Assembly (NCBI RefSeq): GCF_001644035.1
Contig: NZ_LUUG01000054.1
Coordinates: 1-63,182, forward strand
DNA: 63,182 nucleotides
From: Methylomonas methanica
GTDB lineage: Bacteria > Pseudomonadota > Gammaproteobacteria > Methylococcales > Methylomonadaceae
Direction of reading: 5' to 3'
In this document: one piece after another, positions 26,551-37,038 of the stretch
Layout: every line of letters starts with the position of its first letter
Position numbering within the stretch: position 1 is the first letter of the stretch
Notes under the pieces: generated by a model
What the model saw: the letters and a program-made list of their open reading frames with translations, nothing else
The model's database searches: none
What the model was told of the DNA's origin: nothing
Translations under genes and position numbers: made by a program

Positions 26551-26586
26551 TTACACATTATTTTTCAACTTAACCTAGGGTAAATC

Positions 26587-26958
26587 ATGTCAGCAAACAG
26601 ACCACTTTCGCCCCATCTCCAAGTCTATCGATTGCCCTTAACCGGCCTGGTTTCAATCACGCATCGGATGACCGGCGTATTTCTTTCCATGGGCTTGGTG
26701 CTATTTGTTTATGTGCTGTTCGCCATCGCCGTCGGCGAAGGTGCTTACGGTGCCATGCAGGCATTTATGTCGTACTGGTTGTTTAAGCTGGTGTATTGGG
26801 GCTTTATTTATGCGCTATTTTTCCATTTGGTGCACGGTATTCGGCATCTGATTTGGGATTTTTGCAAAACGTTCGAGCGCATGACCTTGGATAAATACGC
26901 AGTGTACGAACTGATTGCTTCCGCATCGTTGACACTGATTACCTTTGTGGTTTCTTAA
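26587..26958 (+). CDS. sdhC: Succinate dehydrogenase cytochrome b556 subunit
   Basis: Membrane anchor subunit SdhC, 123 aa with three transmembrane helices. The family motif RPLSPHLQVYRLPLTGLVSITHRMTGV holds the quinone-site serine and arginine, and the heme-ligand histidine lies in HLVHGIRHLIWD. The ATG follows a CTAGGGTAAATC leader. It is the first structural gene of sdhCDAB. Confidence 0.95.
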   Translation: MSANRPLSPHLQVYRLPLTGLVSITHRMTGVFLSMGLVLFVYVLFAIAVGEGAYGAMQAFMSYWLFKLVYWGFIYALFFHLVHGIRHLIWDFCKTFERMTLDKYAVYELIASASLTLITFVVS

Positions 26959-26971
26959 AGGAGGGTTGGTT

Positions 26972-27352
26972 ATGGATTACAAAGCAACATTGGAAAAAGC
27001 CGCCGATTTTTTCTCGGTACATAGCGGCTCAGGTCATTTTTGGTACCAGCGCGTAACCGCAGTGGCCTTGGTGCCGTTGTCGATTTGGTTGATTGTTCTT
27101 CTAAACAAGGCCTTAAACGCACCCTATGCGGATACTGTCGAGTGGTTGTCTTCCCCGCTAAACACCTTGGCGATTATCGCCTGGACCGTGGCGGTGGTTT
27201 ACCACGCCGCTTTGGGGGTGCAGGTGGTGATCGAAGATTATGTCTCGACTATTCCGGTAAGGAACTTGGCGATACGCGCCACCAACCTGATTTTTTTAGT
27301 TTTGGGTGTTGCGGCATTGCTCGCGATTATCATCATTCTTTTGGCAAGGTAA
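26972..27352 (+). CDS. sdhD: Succinate dehydrogenase hydrophobic anchor subunit
   Basis: Membrane anchor SdhD, 126 aa with three helices. FWYQRVTAVALVPLSIWLI and the histidine/aspartate segment YHAALGVQVVIEDYV are typical (heme ligand and quinone-site residues). I chose ATG 26972, preceded by the strong RBS AAAGGAGGG; the longer frame from 26945 would overlap sdhC without an RBS. The gap to sdhA is 3 bp. Confidence 0.93.
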   Translation: MDYKATLEKAADFFSVHSGSGHFWYQRVTAVALVPLSIWLIVLLNKALNAPYADTVEWLSSPLNTLAIIAWTVAVVYHAALGVQVVIEDYVSTIPVRNLAIRATNLIFLVLGVAALLAIIIILLAR

Positions 27353-27355
27353 CTC

Positions 27356-29140
27356 ATGGCCTCAGCATATAACATCATCGAACACCAACATGACGTCGTG
27401 GTGGTTGGCGCCGGCGGGGCCGGCTTGCGGGCCACTTTCGGCATGGTGGAAAAAGGTCTAAAAACCGCTTGTATCAGTAAAGTGTTTCCTACTCGCAGTC
27501 ACACCGTGGCGGCACAAGGCGGTATCAGCGCCGCGCTGGGGAATATGGGCGAAGACGATTGGCGTTTTCACATGTACGACACGGTAAAAGGTTCGGATTG
27601 GCTGGGCGATCAGGATGCGATCGAATACATGTGCCGGGAAGCGATTCCGGCCATCATCGAATTGGAACACTATGGCGTACCGTTTTCGCGGACTGCGGAA
27701 GGGAAAATCTACCAGCGGGCTTTCGGCGGTATGTCCACGCATTACGGCAAAGGCCAGGCGCAAAGAACCTGCGCGGCGGCCGACGTGACCGGGCACGCGA
27801 TTCTGCACACCTTGTATCAACAGGCTTTAAAACACAACGCCGAATTTTTCGTCGAGTACATCGCGCTGGATTTGATCATGGAAGAGGGTGAGTGTCGCGG
27901 CGTCTTGGCCTGGTGTCTGGATGACGGTTCCATTCATCTGTTTCGCGGACATCAAACGGTAATGGCAACCGGCGGTTACGGTCGTACCTTTTTATCCTGC
28001 ACCTCAGCGCACACCGTTACCGGTGACGGTAACGGTATGATCTTGAGAGCCGGTTTGCCTTTGCAAGATATGGAGTTTGTACAATTCCACCCAACCGGTA
28101 TCTATGGTTCCGGTTGCTTGATGACTGAAGGTGCGCGCGGGGAAGGCGGTTATTTGACCAACTCCGAAGGCGAGCACTTCATGGCGCGTTACGCGCCGCA
28201 TGCCAAAGACCTGGCTTCTCGCGACGTGGTCAGCCGGGCGATTACGGTCGAGATTAACGAAGGCCGCGGCATCGGTCCCAAGAAAGATCATGTGCATTTG
28301 CATCTGGAGCATCTTGATCCGGCCATCATCCATGAGCGCCTGCCAGGTATCACCGAAACCGCCCGAATTTTTGCCGGTGTCGATGCGACCAAGCAACCAA
28401 TTCCGGTGTTGCCGACAGTGCATTACAACATGGGCGGTATCCCGACCAACTATAAGGCTGAAGTCGTGACGCTGAAAGACGGCAATCCCGACTACGTGGT
28501 GCCGGGCTTGATGGCGATCGGCGAAACCGCCTGCGTTTCAGTGCATGGCGCCAATCGTTTGGGTTCCAATTCGTTACTGGATTTAGTGGTATTTGGTCGG
28601 GCGGCGGCGATTCGTTGCACTGAGCTGATTAAACCGGGCATGCCGCATAAGCAGTTGGCAAAAGACGCCACGGACCAGGCGCTTTCCCGCTTCGATAAAA
28701 TTCGCAATGCCAACGGTAGCCGCAAAACGGCGGAAATTCGTATGGATATGCAAACCACAATGCAGTCCAAAGCGGCAGTATTCAGAACTGAATCCACCCT
28801 CAACGAAGGTATCAAGGCCATAGGCGAAATTGCCGCATCGTTTGACGATGTTAACGTGGGCGATAAATCGCTGATCTGGAACACTGATCTGGTGGAAACA
28901 CTGGAACTGGATAACCTGCTCGGCCAGGCCCAAGTCACGATCACCGCTGCCGGTAATCGTCAGGAGAGTCGCGGCGGCCACGCGCGCGAAGACTTCCCGA
29001 AACGCGACGACAAAAACTGGATGAAGCACACTTTGACCTGGCGGGAAGACAACAAAGTCAAAATCGACTACCGCCCCGTCCACCTGTATACGCTCACCGA
29101 CGAAGTCGAAGTCGTTGCGCCTAAAGAGAGGGTTTACTAA
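27356..29140 (+). CDS. sdhA: Succinate dehydrogenase flavoprotein subunit
   Basis: Catalytic subunit, 594 aa. The FAD-binding [16 protein letters not shown] is followed by the covalent-flavin histidine in [18 protein letters not shown]. Substrate-site residues lie in [23 protein letters not shown], and further conserved blocks are [10 protein letters not shown] and [22 protein letters not shown]. Its stop overlaps the sdhB start (TAATG). Flavinylation is expected to need SdhE, encoded at the end of the same operon. Confidence 0.97.
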   Translation: MASAYNIIEHQHDVVVVGAGGAGLRATFGMVEKGLKTACISKVFPTRSHTVAAQGGISAALGNMGEDDWRFHMYDTVKGSDWLGDQDAIEYMCREAIPAIIELEHYGVPFSRTAEGKIYQRAFGGMSTHYGKGQAQRTCAAADVTGHAILHTLYQQALKHNAEFFVEYIALDLIMEEGECRGVLAWCLDDGSIHLFRGHQTVMATGGYGRTFLSCTSAHTVTGDGNGMILRAGLPLQDMEFVQFHPTGIYGSGCLMTEGARGEGGYLTNSEGEHFMARYAPHAKDLASRDVVSRAITVEINEGRGIGPKKDHVHLHLEHLDPAIIHERLPGITETARIFAGVDATKQPIPVLPTVHYNMGGIPTNYKAEVVTLKDGNPDYVVPGLMAIGETACVSVHGANRLGSNSLLDLVVFGRAAAIRCTELIKPGMPHKQLAKDATDQALSRFDKIRNANGSRKTAEIRMDMQTTMQSKAAVFRTESTLNEGIKAIGEIAASFDDVNVGDKSLIWNTDLVETLELDNLLGQAQVTITAAGNRQESRGGHAREDFPKRDDKNWMKHTLTWREDNKVKIDYRPVHLYTLTDEVEVVAPKERVY

Positions 29141-29922
29141 TGGTTGAATTTACACTGCCCAAAAACTCGGTCATAAAAAAGGGTAAAACCTATAAAGCCG
29201 GAGGCGCCACCAACATCCGTAATTTCGAAGTTTATCGCTGGGACCCTGATTCTGGTGAGAATCCGCGCATCGATACTTATGAGATCGATATGGATCAATG
29301 CGGGCCCATGGTGCTGGATGCGATTCTCAAAATAAAAAATGAAATCGACAGCAGCCTGACCTTTCGTCGCTCCTGCCGCGAAGGGGTCTGCGGATCGTGC
29401 GCGATGAACATCAACGGCAAAAACACGTTGGCGTGCACTAAAGCGATCAGCGACTATAAAGGCACCGTGAAAATATTCCCGTTGCCGCATATGTCGGTGG
29501 TCAAAGATTTGGTTGCGGATATGACACATTTCTTTGAGCAATATACGTCGATAAAGCCCTGGTTAACCACCGAATCCGCAGCCCCGGAGAACACCGAACG
29601 TCTGCAAAGTAGGGATGAGCGGGCTAAGTTGGACGGCCTGTACGAATGCGTGCTCTGCGCGTGTTGTTCGACCAGTTGTCCGAGCTATTGGTGGAACAGC
29701 GATAAATATCTCGGACCGGCAATCCTATTGCAAGCCTATCGTTGGTTGGCCGACAGCCGTGACGAAAACGATAAGGAACGTCTGGACGAACTCGATGAGT
29801 CGTTTAAATTGTATCGTTGCCACACCATCATGAACTGCACGGATACTTGTCCCAAGGGGCTTAATCCGGCCAAGGCTATTGCCGAAATCAAGAAACTATT
29901 GGTAGAACGCGACCATCTGTGA
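29140..29922 (+). CDS. sdhB: Succinate dehydrogenase iron-sulfur subunit
   Basis: Electron-transfer subunit of 260 aa carrying three clusters. The [2Fe-2S] ligands lie in [22 protein letters not shown], read here as two cysteine groups. The [4Fe-4S] motif is [12 protein letters not shown], and the [3Fe-4S] motif spans CHTIMNC...CPKGLNP. All expected cysteines are present. It starts inside the sdhA stop and ends in a GTGA overlap with sdhE. Confidence 0.97.
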   Translation: MVEFTLPKNSVIKKGKTYKAGGATNIRNFEVYRWDPDSGENPRIDTYEIDMDQCGPMVLDAILKIKNEIDSSLTFRRSCREGVCGSCAMNINGKNTLACTKAISDYKGTVKIFPLPHMSVVKDLVADMTHFFEQYTSIKPWLTTESAAPENTERLQSRDERAKLDGLYECVLCACCSTSCPSYWWNSDKYLGPAILLQAYRWLADSRDENDKERLDELDESFKLYRCHTIMNCTDTCPKGLNPAKAIAEIKKLLVERDHL

Positions 29923-30161
29923 ACGAAAACATCAATAAACTGCGCTGGCGTTGCCGGCGCGGTACTCTTGAGCTTGATTTGATGCTGCTGAGGTATTTGG
30001 AAAATCGTTATCTGGCCGCAGAGCTTTCGGAACAGCAGACGTTTTTGCGAATGCTGGAACTTGAAGACACTGAATTGATGCGATACTTGATGGGCGAACA
30101 ATTGCCGAACGACGAGAGTTTGAAAAATCTGGTCTTGGCAATAAGGGCTTTGCCAGTTTAA
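29919..30161 (+). CDS. sdhE: SdhE, FAD assembly factor
   Basis: An 80-aa protein of the SdhE/Sdh5 (DUF339) family, which promotes covalent attachment of FAD to SdhA. The signature RGxxE is present (RRGTLELD), with the helical LLRYLENRY and FLRMLELED segments. The GTG start overlaps the sdhB stop. With the SDHAF4-like gene upstream, this operon carries two different SdhA assembly factors, one at each end. Confidence 0.92.
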   Translation: MNENINKLRWRCRRGTLELDLMLLRYLENRYLAAELSEQQTFLRMLELEDTELMRYLMGEQLPNDESLKNLVLAIRALPV

Positions 30162-30307
30162 ATCTTGATTAACGCCTATTCCCGTAGCGAATATTGCGTT
30201 CGATACCAATATCTTAAGTATTTAAAAACCGTAAAAAATCTCCTTTATCTATCTTGCGGATTATAGAGTCCCAAGACTGTTCAAAAGTCATTTAAATAAT
30301 ATCTGTA

Positions 30308-31327
30308 ATGAAAAAGAGCGACTTCAATTACCAGTTGCCTGAGCAACTTATTGCTCAATATCCGCTACCGGAACGGAGCGCCAGTCGGTTGCTGCGTTTG
30401 GATAGACAAAGTGCGGCAATCGCAGACTGCCAGTTTGCTGATTTTGTCGACATGATAGGCAGCAACGATTTATTGGTGTTTAACAATACCAAAGTGATGC
30501 CTGCTCGCTTGTTCGCGCATAAGTCTAGCGGCGGTAAGGTCGAAATGCTGATAGAGCGTATCGAGGATACTCATACCGCACTTGCTCATGTTAAAGCAAG
30601 TAAGTCGCCAAAGACCGATGCTTTGTTGACCTTGGAGAATGGTGCGATTTGCAGGGTAATTGGCAGATATAACGATTTGTTTCGACTGCGGTTTGAAACC
30701 GAAGCTGGCTTGTTGAAGCTATTGGACGAAGTTGGGCATATTCCGCTGCCACCCTACATTAGCCGGACTGACGAAGCGAGCGATTTGGATCGTTATCAAA
30801 CCGTGTTTGCCGAACAAATCGGGGCCGTCGCGGCACCCACAGCCGGGTTACATTTCGATCATGCAATATTGGATCGCTTAGATCAAAAAGGTGTGGCCCG
30901 TAGTTTCGTCACTTTACATGTAGGCAGCGGCACATTTCGCCCGGTACGTGTCGAAGACTTATCAGAGCATGTGATGCATAAAGAATCTTACAGCGTCTCT
31001 CAAACTTGTGTAGACGCGGTAGTCCAGGCAAGAGCCCGAGGTGGCAGGGTCGTAGCTATAGGTACCACGGCGGTGAGAGCGTTGGAGTCAGCATCGCGCA
31101 GCGGTCTGTTGCAGGCTGGATTCGGCGATACCGATTTATTTATCACGCCAGGGTACTCGTTTAAAACGGTGGACGCTCTACTGACCAACTTCCATTTGCC
31201 GGAGTCGACCTTGTTAATGTTGGTTTCGGCCTTTGCCGGTTATGACTCAGTAATGAACGCATATCGTCATGCTATTGATCAACGGTATCGGTTTTTTAGC
31301 TATGGCGATGCCATGCTAGTTATCTGA
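30308..31327 (+). CDS. queA: QueA, tRNA preQ1(34) S-adenosylmethionine ribosyltransferase-isomerase
   Basis: Transfers and isomerises the ribosyl group of SAM to preQ1-modified tRNA, making epoxyqueuosine. The 339-aa protein has the expected N-terminus (KKSDFNYQLPEQLIAQYPLPERSASRLL), then LLVFNNTKVMPARL, GHIPLPPYISR, YQTVFAEQIGAVAAPTAGLHF, HVGSGTFRPV and NFHLPESTLLMLVSAF. The family usually neighbours tgt and yajC, which are not seen here. It is convergent with pilE, with stops about 20 bp apart. Confidence 0.95.
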   Translation: MKKSDFNYQLPEQLIAQYPLPERSASRLLRLDRQSAAIADCQFADFVDMIGSNDLLVFNNTKVMPARLFAHKSSGGKVEMLIERIEDTHTALAHVKASKSPKTDALLTLENGAICRVIGRYNDLFRLRFETEAGLLKLLDEVGHIPLPPYISRTDEASDLDRYQTVFAEQIGAVAAPTAGLHFDHAILDRLDQKGVARSFVTLHVGSGTFRPVRVEDLSEHVMHKESYSVSQTCVDAVVQARARGGRVVAIGTTAVRALESASRSGLLQAGFGDTDLFITPGYSFKTVDALLTNFHLPESTLLMLVSAFAGYDSVMNAYRHAIDQRYRFFSYGDAMLVI

Positions 31328-31346
31328 ACGATTGTTGAGCCAGGGT

Positions 31347-31817
31347 TTATCTGCTCCAGCATGTGGAGGCATCTAATGTTGCACTCGCTACCGTTTTGCT
31401 GCCGGTATTGTCAATTAACAAAGTACCGCAGCTGTCGCTGGCTTGGGCTCCGGCTGGAACAGCCCTCAGCGTATAGCTATTAGCACTGGCGGCACTAATC
31501 TCTACCGTGTAAAAACTGGCGGTTTCGGTAGGGATTGTGTAGATCGATGGTGTGCCGGTATCTCCGGTTGCTGTTCCACAACCGGTTACCGCAGCTCCTC
31601 CCGCCGCTGCGTCACAGAAACTATTGGCTTCCGTAAAACGTCGCTCCATTGCGTTGGTTAGTCCCAGCAATACGCCTTTCACATCGGCTCTTCGTGATTT
31701 GCGCACACTCTCTTGGTAGCTGGGTATCGCAATACCTGCAAGTATGCCGATAATTGCTACAGTAACCATCAATTCTATAAGCGTTACGCCTTGTTGAATT
31801 TTGCCTATTTTATTCAT
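31347..31817 (-). CDS. pilE: PilE-type minor pilin
   Basis: A type IV pilin-like protein of 156 aa. The type III prepilin leader is short (MNKIGKIQQG), with cleavage expected between Gly and Val in QQG|VTLIELMVTVAIIGILAGIAIPSY; Glu5 of the mature protein is present. Cysteines near the middle and near the end (CGT, STCWSR) could form the D-region disulfide. It follows pilY1, as pilE does in Pseudomonas and Methylomonas minor pilin operons. A hairpin at 31845-31866 separates the two. Confidence 0.9.
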   Translation of the reverse strand: MNKIGKIQQGVTLIELMVTVAIIGILAGIAIPSYQESVRKSRRADVKGVLLGLTNAMERRFTEANSFCDAAAGGAAVTGCGTATGDTGTPSIYTIPTETASFYTVEISAASANSYTLRAVPAGAQASDSCGTLLIDNTGSKTVASATLDASTCWSR

Positions 31818-31844
31818 TTTTTTGACTGAGTTATGTTTATGGAT

Positions 31845-31866
31845 GGCTCCCGCGAAACCGGGAGCC
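31845..31866. terminator. Hairpin between pilY1 and pilE
   Basis: A perfect 7-bp stem (ggctccc / gggagcc) with an 8-base loop. No T tract follows on either strand, so it is more likely an attenuator, RNA-stability or processing element than a full terminator. It could set the ratio of PilE to PilY1. Confidence 0.45.
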
Positions 31867-31919
31867 GGGAAGTCAACTAGTTAAGTTCCGATCAAGCCAA
31901 CTCCGCAGTGGCGATTTGA

Positions 31920-34900
31920 TTACCTTAACTGGCGCCAAGAAGTTCTTTTGCCGCTATTTCCGCCGCCCGTGCCACTATTAGTTCCTTTCAAAGTAATCGT
32001 GCCCAAATCCCCTGTTGAACCGGATGCGTAGCCGTGGGTTCCCACCACACTAAGGTTCTTATGTATGCCGATACCCATATCCATGCCGGATGCAGCGACT
32101 ACCTTGCCATTGATTTTTACCAGATCCGCAGTATCGACTTTTCCGTCTTTCGATGTGGTTGGTGAGCTAGATGTGCCTCCAAACAAATCGAATGCTGAAG
32201 TGGCCGGGCGTTTACCCGTTACCGCTTCAAGCAGCATAAGTCGGCTTACACCACCACCTGTACATGCATCCGCGCTAGGAATTATCGTCGAGAAAATAAC
32301 CAAATCCTGATACATCACAGGCGGACTTACAACTCGTTCGCCTTGAGCGATATTGGTCGGTTTAAGAAGATTCATAGCCCAACCTTTTTTAAGGTTTGAA
32401 GATGTGCATGTAGTTGTAGGAGTGTCGTCGTCTGTCGATGGAGCTGTAGAAGCGGAATAACACACCGTGTTCCTTGATGTCACTCTGATTATGCCAGTGC
32501 CTGTCGTATTAGCGCTATTTACCGGAGTGCCTTCGAAGGTAATGGTTTGCTCGAGCAGTTTTGCCCTATCAGTTATCACTCCCGTGTTGTCATCCCATAA
32601 CCCATAAAAAGACTGGACTTGTGGATTAGTGGGTATCACATTGTCGGTGGTTTCAAAATATTTTCCCGTGCCGAAATAAACCATGATTCCGCCGGATTGA
32701 TCCGCCCCTACTGCGCCAATACTCGGTTTTCCGGTAATCGGTTGTCGGTCGGCAGACGCGCAGGTAGTACCCGTTGTGGTGCATGCTACAAAAAGTGGTG
32801 AACCACTATTGGCAACAACCCAACTGCTTGTGGAGTTTGTACTTACATCGAATTTCCACAAGTTACCGTATAGATCACCTGCGTATATAGTATCGATCAT
32901 TCTGTCCGCATCGGTATCTACAGCTACTGGCGACGATAGGCCGTTTTTTAGCGTGGCGTCGCCGACTCCGGTATCTAATTTTTTGATTATTGCCCCGGTT
33001 TTTGCGTCGAGAACAAATAACACTGCTTTTCCGGCATCGCTGTTATATCCATTCGCAACAATTACCGCCCAATGACCGTCTTCCATTTTTGCCAGCGTCG
33101 GTTGACCTATGGTGTAGCCCAAATCGATATCGTTTAGGTTGGTAAACTCCCATAAAGGGCTAGTTGTGCCGAAACTGCTCGGATTAGTTACGTCAAGTGC
33201 GAATACGGCTCGGCCGCCCGCTCCCGTTACTCCCGCAAGTAAGGTGTGCCAGCTGGAATCGTAATAGACATCACCAACGTTGGATATGCCGTCGACAAAA
33301 TACTGATGTGAATAGCTGGTTGAGGTGAGTTTGCTCAGTTCCGGGAACAGTGCGTTCGGGATATAGGCAAACATTTCGGTCCCTCCAGTGGTAATAGTGC
33401 CCCCATTTTTTCTGGCGTCAAAACCATGCAATACACCATCGTTAGCTCCGACATAGATCATTGGGATGCGGTTTTGATAGCTGCTGCTGGCGCGGAAGGA
33501 GATATAGTCGCTGCCTTCGGCGCCAGGCAATGTACCGTAACCGTAATCGTCTGTGCCGACATAAATAGGGTCTGAGTTAACGATGTCTCCTAACTTGTTG
33601 GTCTTAATAGTATTATTTGCCAGTTCTGTGCTGGTTGTCAGGAATGAACCATCAAATTTCTTGATTCTGTTTCTTAAACTACCGCTTAGACGCAACTCTT
33701 GCGCATTGTCGCCGCGTAACCAGTTCAGTCTTAGTTCTCCCTTGCCATCTGCAACTCCCAGTAGTTGGTTCAAATAATCCTGCTGTGAGGTGCCAATGGG
33801 GGTGGTTGTCAAGCTAGCCCATTGAAACGGTATGCCGCGAGGGGCGCTAGTTGCAATCGGATTAAAGGTATAAATATTGCGGCTTGTTGCTGATGGTAAC
33901 AACGAAGCAGCCTCCCAATTCGGATTGCTAGTATCCGGTGCTCCAGTGACGTCATCTACAGGAAGAGCCAGCAGTTCACCACTCCAGTCTCGCGGATCAA
34001 ACTTGGCTTGATAGACGAGCGTTCCGGTGTTGAGTTTGGTTGTATTCGCAGCTACTGCTGATGCGGAGCTGACATTGCTCAGTATTTTGGCGAAAGCTTT
34101 TCCCAATTGTTCAGAAAGTTTGCCGGCATTGGTGACCAGGAAATAACCGTCCGGGATTCCGTTGTTGTCTTCATCCCATTCACTCGTGTCGAGAATGTTA
34201 TCTTTGTTTTTGTCGCTTACGCCCCACTTCGCCGCATACCAGAGCGGGTCGTGTTTCACGAAACTGGCTGAAGTTGTAGTGCCGACGGTAAATGTTCTGG
34301 ATGCCGTGAGTGGTAAAGCTACGCCATCTGCCCAAGTACCACCAGGAAACTGACCTGGAGGTGTATCAAGAAAATAATCTTTATCATTTTCTCCAGAGTC
34401 AGGTTTGTCACGGACTTCCAGGTAAACGCCGTCCTTGGTGGTGCCGGAAATAACGTATCCCATGTGTTGGGTTATGCCACCAGCGGCATAGGTTGAATTT
34501 AGATCGACCACTACTTGATTTGATGCATTGACCGTAAATGTGTATTCCACAATTGCGTCCATATCATGATCGGCGGCTTGCTCGACGTCCTCGTAATTTA
34601 TACGGAATTTTCCGTACGGGCGTCCGTCGTTAATCGAGGTATCTTTATTCCCTGTTGTCACACCGGATACAGGTTCTACCGTGTTGACAATCTTTTCCAC
34701 ATAAAAGTCTACGATCTGATTGGTGGGTTGAAAGCTGGTTGAGGTCGCGGTGATGCTGGAGCCCGCTACGGATTTCGCGAACGGTACCAAGGTTACTATC
34801 TTATCGTTTACCGGTATTTCGATTCTGGGTAGCGGCGACGCCAATGCGACGGCCAAAGTATCGGTCTTCTGATCGCCGGTAGCGGAGTTTAAGTCTGTTT

Positions 34901-36986
34901 TTCTGCCGTGCAGAGCAATGCTGCCGGCATAAAAGCCACCTAATTTAGTAGGTTCTTCCGGAGCAAGGCCGCGGATATTTTTAAAGCTGTTTGCCGATTT
35001 TGCCGTGGGGGCGCCATCACTTATAGTCCCCGATTGACCGATAAACAGATTACTGGCTTCTGATTCGTTACCCCATATCGTATCCGCCAATGTTTCCACA
35101 CTTAGGCCTGCCAAATCGCCGGTGAAGGATGAATTGAAATAACTGCCAGGCAGTTGGTCGGTATCGTACGATGCGTTGATATCGCTTATCACAAGCTGCA
35201 TGGGTTTGGCGCAACTCAAATACTTGCCGCCAGTGGATGAGTAGGGATCCAGCCAGTTCGGTAACGGTAATCCTAAGGTTGCATCCGGCGTATCCGTGGA
35301 AGTAATGGAGTAAGCGGATGTAGGCGCAGCTTTGCCGGCAAAATACCGTAAGCCTTCGTACATCATTTCCGCAATGGGATTGCCCCATTCGGCCGCTTCG
35401 CCTTGGTTTATAGCCCGAGTGGTAATCCATCCGGACGCGTAGGCGTGATCCGAATAGTTAAAAGTGTTGATACGTAGATTGTTGATGGTATTTACGATGC
35501 CGTTGGTCGTGGTGAATATCCCGGTATTCGCGTCAACTTCGTTTTTGAAGGATTCTATGTTTTTCCGCAATACGCCCCCGGATATGTTCTTTTTGTAAGA
35601 CCCGGTTAACAAACCAAACGCCATGGAGTCGTTTTCGCCGTATGTGTGTAACAAGCCGGTAGGTTTGTAAGTGGTGGTGGTACCGTTAGTATAGGCTTTG
35701 CAGTTGGCTTCCAATTTGCCGGTTTCGCAGACTTTAACGTTGACGCTATAGTCTGTCATGCTGGAGCCGCCCGTTGTGGTTTCCCAGCGCAACACAAAGT
35801 TGTCTTCGCCGGCGCGTTCCTCATGGCGAAACTCGATATCGTAAGCCGTCCCACCAGTTAGATATATGGTACCGCTATGATCGTTACAATTGCATTTACC
35901 ATGTCCGCCATACCAGCTTGCAACCACGCTAGTGCCGATTATGACTTCGATGGCGTCGTCTCCGTCGACGGAAAATTTGTAGGTGCCGGTAGCCGGAACG
36001 GTGATCTTCCCTTTGACAACCGTCATGTAATATTCGTCGCGGCCGTAGGGGTTTTGATCGTTACCCTCTAGCCTAGTCATAGAGCCGCTGCCGAATTCTT
36101 TAGATGTTTTGGCGTAGGCTAGTACCCAACTGTTAAAGTCGCTATGGTTGTCGGGGTGGCCGCTCTCATCGCTAGACGATACGTCGTAGGTGGTTCGCAC
36201 CAGACTACTCAGTACGCTGCTCGGAACCACTGACCAGCTGGAAGTGCTCGCTACCGTGCAATTCGGTCCCGTACCGCCGTGTAAACATTTAGTGCCGGCA
36301 ACGGGGCGCTCTATCGATACCCACTCCCATATTCTGTATTGGCTATTGTCCAGTACGCGCAGTAACGGCTGGCCGGAGTAACTCAGAGAAACGTTGGCAA
36401 ATAAGTGCCGCTTACCCAATTCCGGTTCGCTAAGTGGGGTGTAGTCCGAAATTAAGTAGCCGGGGGTATTGGCTGGATCGTACTCTTTTCCCCATGCGTG
36501 GGCGTCTTGGGGAATAAACGAGCGTTTCAATAGCGTTTGCGTGGTGCTGTCTTCACCCCGGTAACCACCGTACAACACTTTGCGCAATGCATCTATGCGG
36601 GCAGTGGTCAGATAATTAAGGAAGTCGCCACTCCAATCACCGGCCACGCTTGAGCACTTTTTATCGGTTGTGGCATCTTTGGGTTCGAAATATCCCGTAC
36701 TGTTGTAATCGTAACAACGTTTTGAATCGAAATAGCCGTAGTAGTCAATTGTCGGTTTATAGCCAACGTCAATTAATCCGTCGCCGTTGAGGTCGGATGC
36801 ATCGTTATAAGCTTCGTAAAACAGTTTGTGATCGCGGCCCATGGTAAGCATGACGATAGGTGGAACGCTGGAGGTCAGAAATAAGGGTTGTTGAGAAATA
36901 CCCGCAGACGCATTGAAGCCTGGCAGCAATGTCTGAGACAGAATCAGCAAATAGAAGGCTTTTATTTGGAGTTGCTTGGTTTTCAT
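31920..36986 (-). CDS. pilY1: PilY1, type IV pilus tip adhesin with PA14-like insert
   Basis: A 1688-aa exported protein. A signal peptide (MKTKQLQIKAFYLLILSQTLLPGFNASA) is preceded by a GAGGG RBS. The N-terminal half has the large-PilY1 pattern (GDGLIDVGYKPTIDYYGYFD). Residues about 320-410 resemble a PA14/GLEYA beta-sandwich (VPATGTYKFSVDGDDAIEV, then DIEFRHEERAG), suggesting carbohydrate binding. The C-terminal third is the PilY1 beta-propeller (YVGANDGVLHGFDAR, FVDGISNVGDVYYDS) with a Ca-binding-like DTDADRMIDTIYAGDLYGNLWKFD loop, and the protein ends in KRTSWRQL. It caps minor-pilin complexes and promotes adhesion and retraction control. Confidence 0.92.
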   Translation of the reverse strand: MKTKQLQIKAFYLLILSQTLLPGFNASAGISQQPLFLTSSVPPIVMLTMGRDHKLFYEAYNDASDLNGDGLIDVGYKPTIDYYGYFDSKRCYDYNSTGYFEPKDATTDKKCSSVAGDWSGDFLNYLTTARIDALRKVLYGGYRGEDSTTQTLLKRSFIPQDAHAWGKEYDPANTPGYLISDYTPLSEPELGKRHLFANVSLSYSGQPLLRVLDNSQYRIWEWVSIERPVAGTKCLHGGTGPNCTVASTSSWSVVPSSVLSSLVRTTYDVSSSDESGHPDNHSDFNSWVLAYAKTSKEFGSGSMTRLEGNDQNPYGRDEYYMTVVKGKITVPATGTYKFSVDGDDAIEVIIGTSVVASWYGGHGKCNCNDHSGTIYLTGGTAYDIEFRHEERAGEDNFVLRWETTTGGSSMTDYSVNVKVCETGKLEANCKAYTNGTTTTYKPTGLLHTYGENDSMAFGLLTGSYKKNISGGVLRKNIESFKNEVDANTGIFTTTNGIVNTINNLRINTFNYSDHAYASGWITTRAINQGEAAEWGNPIAEMMYEGLRYFAGKAAPTSAYSITSTDTPDATLGLPLPNWLDPYSSTGGKYLSCAKPMQLVISDINASYDTDQLPGSYFNSSFTGDLAGLSVETLADTIWGNESEASNLFIGQSGTISDGAPTAKSANSFKNIRGLAPEEPTKLGGFYAGSIALHGRKTDLNSATGDQKTDTLAVALASPLPRIEIPVNDKIVTLVPFAKSVAGSSITATSTSFQPTNQIVDFYVEKIVNTVEPVSGVTTGNKDTSINDGRPYGKFRINYEDVEQAADHDMDAIVEYTFTVNASNQVVVDLNSTYAAGGITQHMGYVISGTTKDGVYLEVRDKPDSGENDKDYFLDTPPGQFPGGTWADGVALPLTASRTFTVGTTTSASFVKHDPLWYAAKWGVSDKNKDNILDTSEWDEDNNGIPDGYFLVTNAGKLSEQLGKAFAKILSNVSSASAVAANTTKLNTGTLVYQAKFDPRDWSGELLALPVDDVTGAPDTSNPNWEAASLLPSATSRNIYTFNPIATSAPRGIPFQWASLTTTPIGTSQQDYLNQLLGVADGKGELRLNWLRGDNAQELRLSGSLRNRIKKFDGSFLTTSTELANNTIKTNKLGDIVNSDPIYVGTDDYGYGTLPGAEGSDYISFRASSSYQNRIPMIYVGANDGVLHGFDARKNGGTITTGGTEMFAYIPNALFPELSKLTSTSYSHQYFVDGISNVGDVYYDSSWHTLLAGVTGAGGRAVFALDVTNPSSFGTTSPLWEFTNLNDIDLGYTIGQPTLAKMEDGHWAVIVANGYNSDAGKAVLFVLDAKTGAIIKKLDTGVGDATLKNGLSSPVAVDTDADRMIDTIYAGDLYGNLWKFDVSTNSTSSWVVANSGSPLFVACTTTGTTCASADRQPITGKPSIGAVGADQSGGIMVYFGTGKYFETTDNVIPTNPQVQSFYGLWDDNTGVITDRAKLLEQTITFEGTPVNSANTTGTGIIRVTSRNTVCYSASTAPSTDDDTPTTTCTSSNLKKGWAMNLLKPTNIAQGERVVSPPVMYQDLVIFSTIIPSADACTGGGVSRLMLLEAVTGKRPATSAFDLFGGTSSSPTTSKDGKVDTADLVKINGKVVAASGMDMGIGIHKNLSVVGTHGYASGSTGDLGTITLKGTNSGTGGGNSGKRTSWRQLR

Positions 36987-37038
36987 GGCTTTGCCCTCTG
37001 CGTGTTTCTGTCTGAAAATAAATAGCCGGTATGACTGA

